From assembly GCA_038210595.1 (NCBI GenBank), contig JBBQWN010000047.1, forward strand, positions 1 to 14,399: a stretch of 14,399 bases of DNA, read 5' to 3'. Every line of letters starts with the position of its first letter. Position 1 is the first letter of the stretch. Below, in pieces: positions 14,348 through 14,399 of this stretch. This DNA comes from Glacieibacterium sp038210595. Lineage in GTDB: Bacteria; Pseudomonadota; Alphaproteobacteria; Sphingomonadales; Sphingomonadaceae. The notes beneath the pieces were generated by a model that was not told the DNA's origin, made no database searches, and saw nothing but the letters and a program-made list of their open reading frames with translations. A program made the translations under genes and the position numbers.

Positions 14348-14399
14348 GCGCCGCTGCGGCTGCGACCGGTGTCTCGCGACCACACCTCTCCGCGACCCT
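14299..14399 (+). CDS. IS3-family transposase OrfB, N-terminal fragment (cut by window end)
   Basis: In the -1 frame after the A7 run the sequence is open to the last base and reads TAVALELVAGGRTVSAAAAA followed by TGVSRPHLSAT. This matches the start of IS2-group OrfB, where a helix with a (G/A)xSxxxAxxxxGVSR-like pattern precedes the HTH_21 and rve integrase (DDE) domains. The catalytic part is beyond the window. Its own start codon is uncertain (GTG at 14326 is possible), since production is expected through frameshifting from orfA. Confidence 0.65.

Larger units (their letters stand above)
11668..14399. mobile_element. left end of genomic island integrated at tRNA-Arg
   Basis: From the tRNA 3' half rightward the sequence changes character: recombinase gene facing the tRNA, lower G+C, a gene-poor stretch, then an insertion sequence. 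This is the expected anatomy of an integrated element, with only its left end in view. Size, cargo and right attachment site are outside the window, so phage, island or integrative conjugative element cannot be distinguished. Confidence 0.7.
13874..14399 (+). mobile_element. IS3-family (IS2 group) insertion sequence, left part
   Basis: The left end is placed at 13874, where TGAAGTAGCCCC aligns without gaps in register with the remembered IS2 left terminus TGGATTTGCCCC. IS3-family ends begin with TG. Downstream are orfA, an A7 slip site and the beginning of orfB in the -1 frame, the standard IS3-family order. The right end is outside the window, so target duplication and intactness cannot be checked. 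Confidence 0.75.

Noticed and set aside
1..14399. CRISPR arrays, rRNA genes, riboswitches, strong intrinsic terminators
   Set aside because: I looked for regularly spaced short repeats, rRNA signatures and GC stems followed by T runs and saw none I could support.

Overview
The window looks like part of an alphaproteobacterial chromosome, most likely from Sphingomonadales. The DNA is G+C-rich, coding is dense with many 1- to 4-base gene overlaps, and several families are typical of that group: the coaX / RNase J / DUF1467 order, an NDUFS4-like complex I protein, and a class I-type prenyl synthase of long-chain (ubiquinone) character. The taxonomic call is inference from gene content; no rRNA or other marker gene is present.

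Region 1 (1-2695, plus strand) is a tightly packed operon of pantothenate kinase type III (coaX), ribonuclease J (rnj) and a small DUF1467 membrane protein. The last gene appears to start at CTG overlapping the rnj stop. Region 2 (2692-6538, minus strand) is a three-gene, translationally coupled operon of a CDP-alcohol phosphatidyltransferase, an 814-residue membrane-anchored coiled-coil protein with a 117-residue tandem repeat, and a double-ACT (GcvR-like) protein. Region 3 (6540-8921, plus strand) is a PepSY protein / OmpR-type response regulator / sensor kinase operon. A pair of 11-bp-spaced TTCAC repeats just upstream could be its own operator.

Region 4 (8934-9943) holds two divergent small lipoprotein genes. 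Region 5 (9947-11617) has chorismate mutase (minus) divergent from a polyprenyl diphosphate synthase (plus), which is followed by an NDUFS4-like complex I accessory subunit. Prenyl chains for ubiquinone and a ubiquinone-reducing complex are therefore neighbours.

Region 6 (11633-14399) is the left end of an integrated mobile element. An intact tRNA-Arg(TCT) is followed by a large serine recombinase gene in antisense orientation. Its last 13 codons and stop lie inside the tRNA gene, with the stop codon on the anticodon loop. Next come about 550 bases with no convincing gene, then the left end of an IS3-family (IS2 group) element. This carries orfA, an A7 slip site and the first part of orfB, which runs off the window. 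The other end of the island is outside the window.

I did not find a wholly new defence or metabolic system. The least explained pieces are the repeat-bearing coiled-coil operon and the serine-recombinase/tRNA junction.
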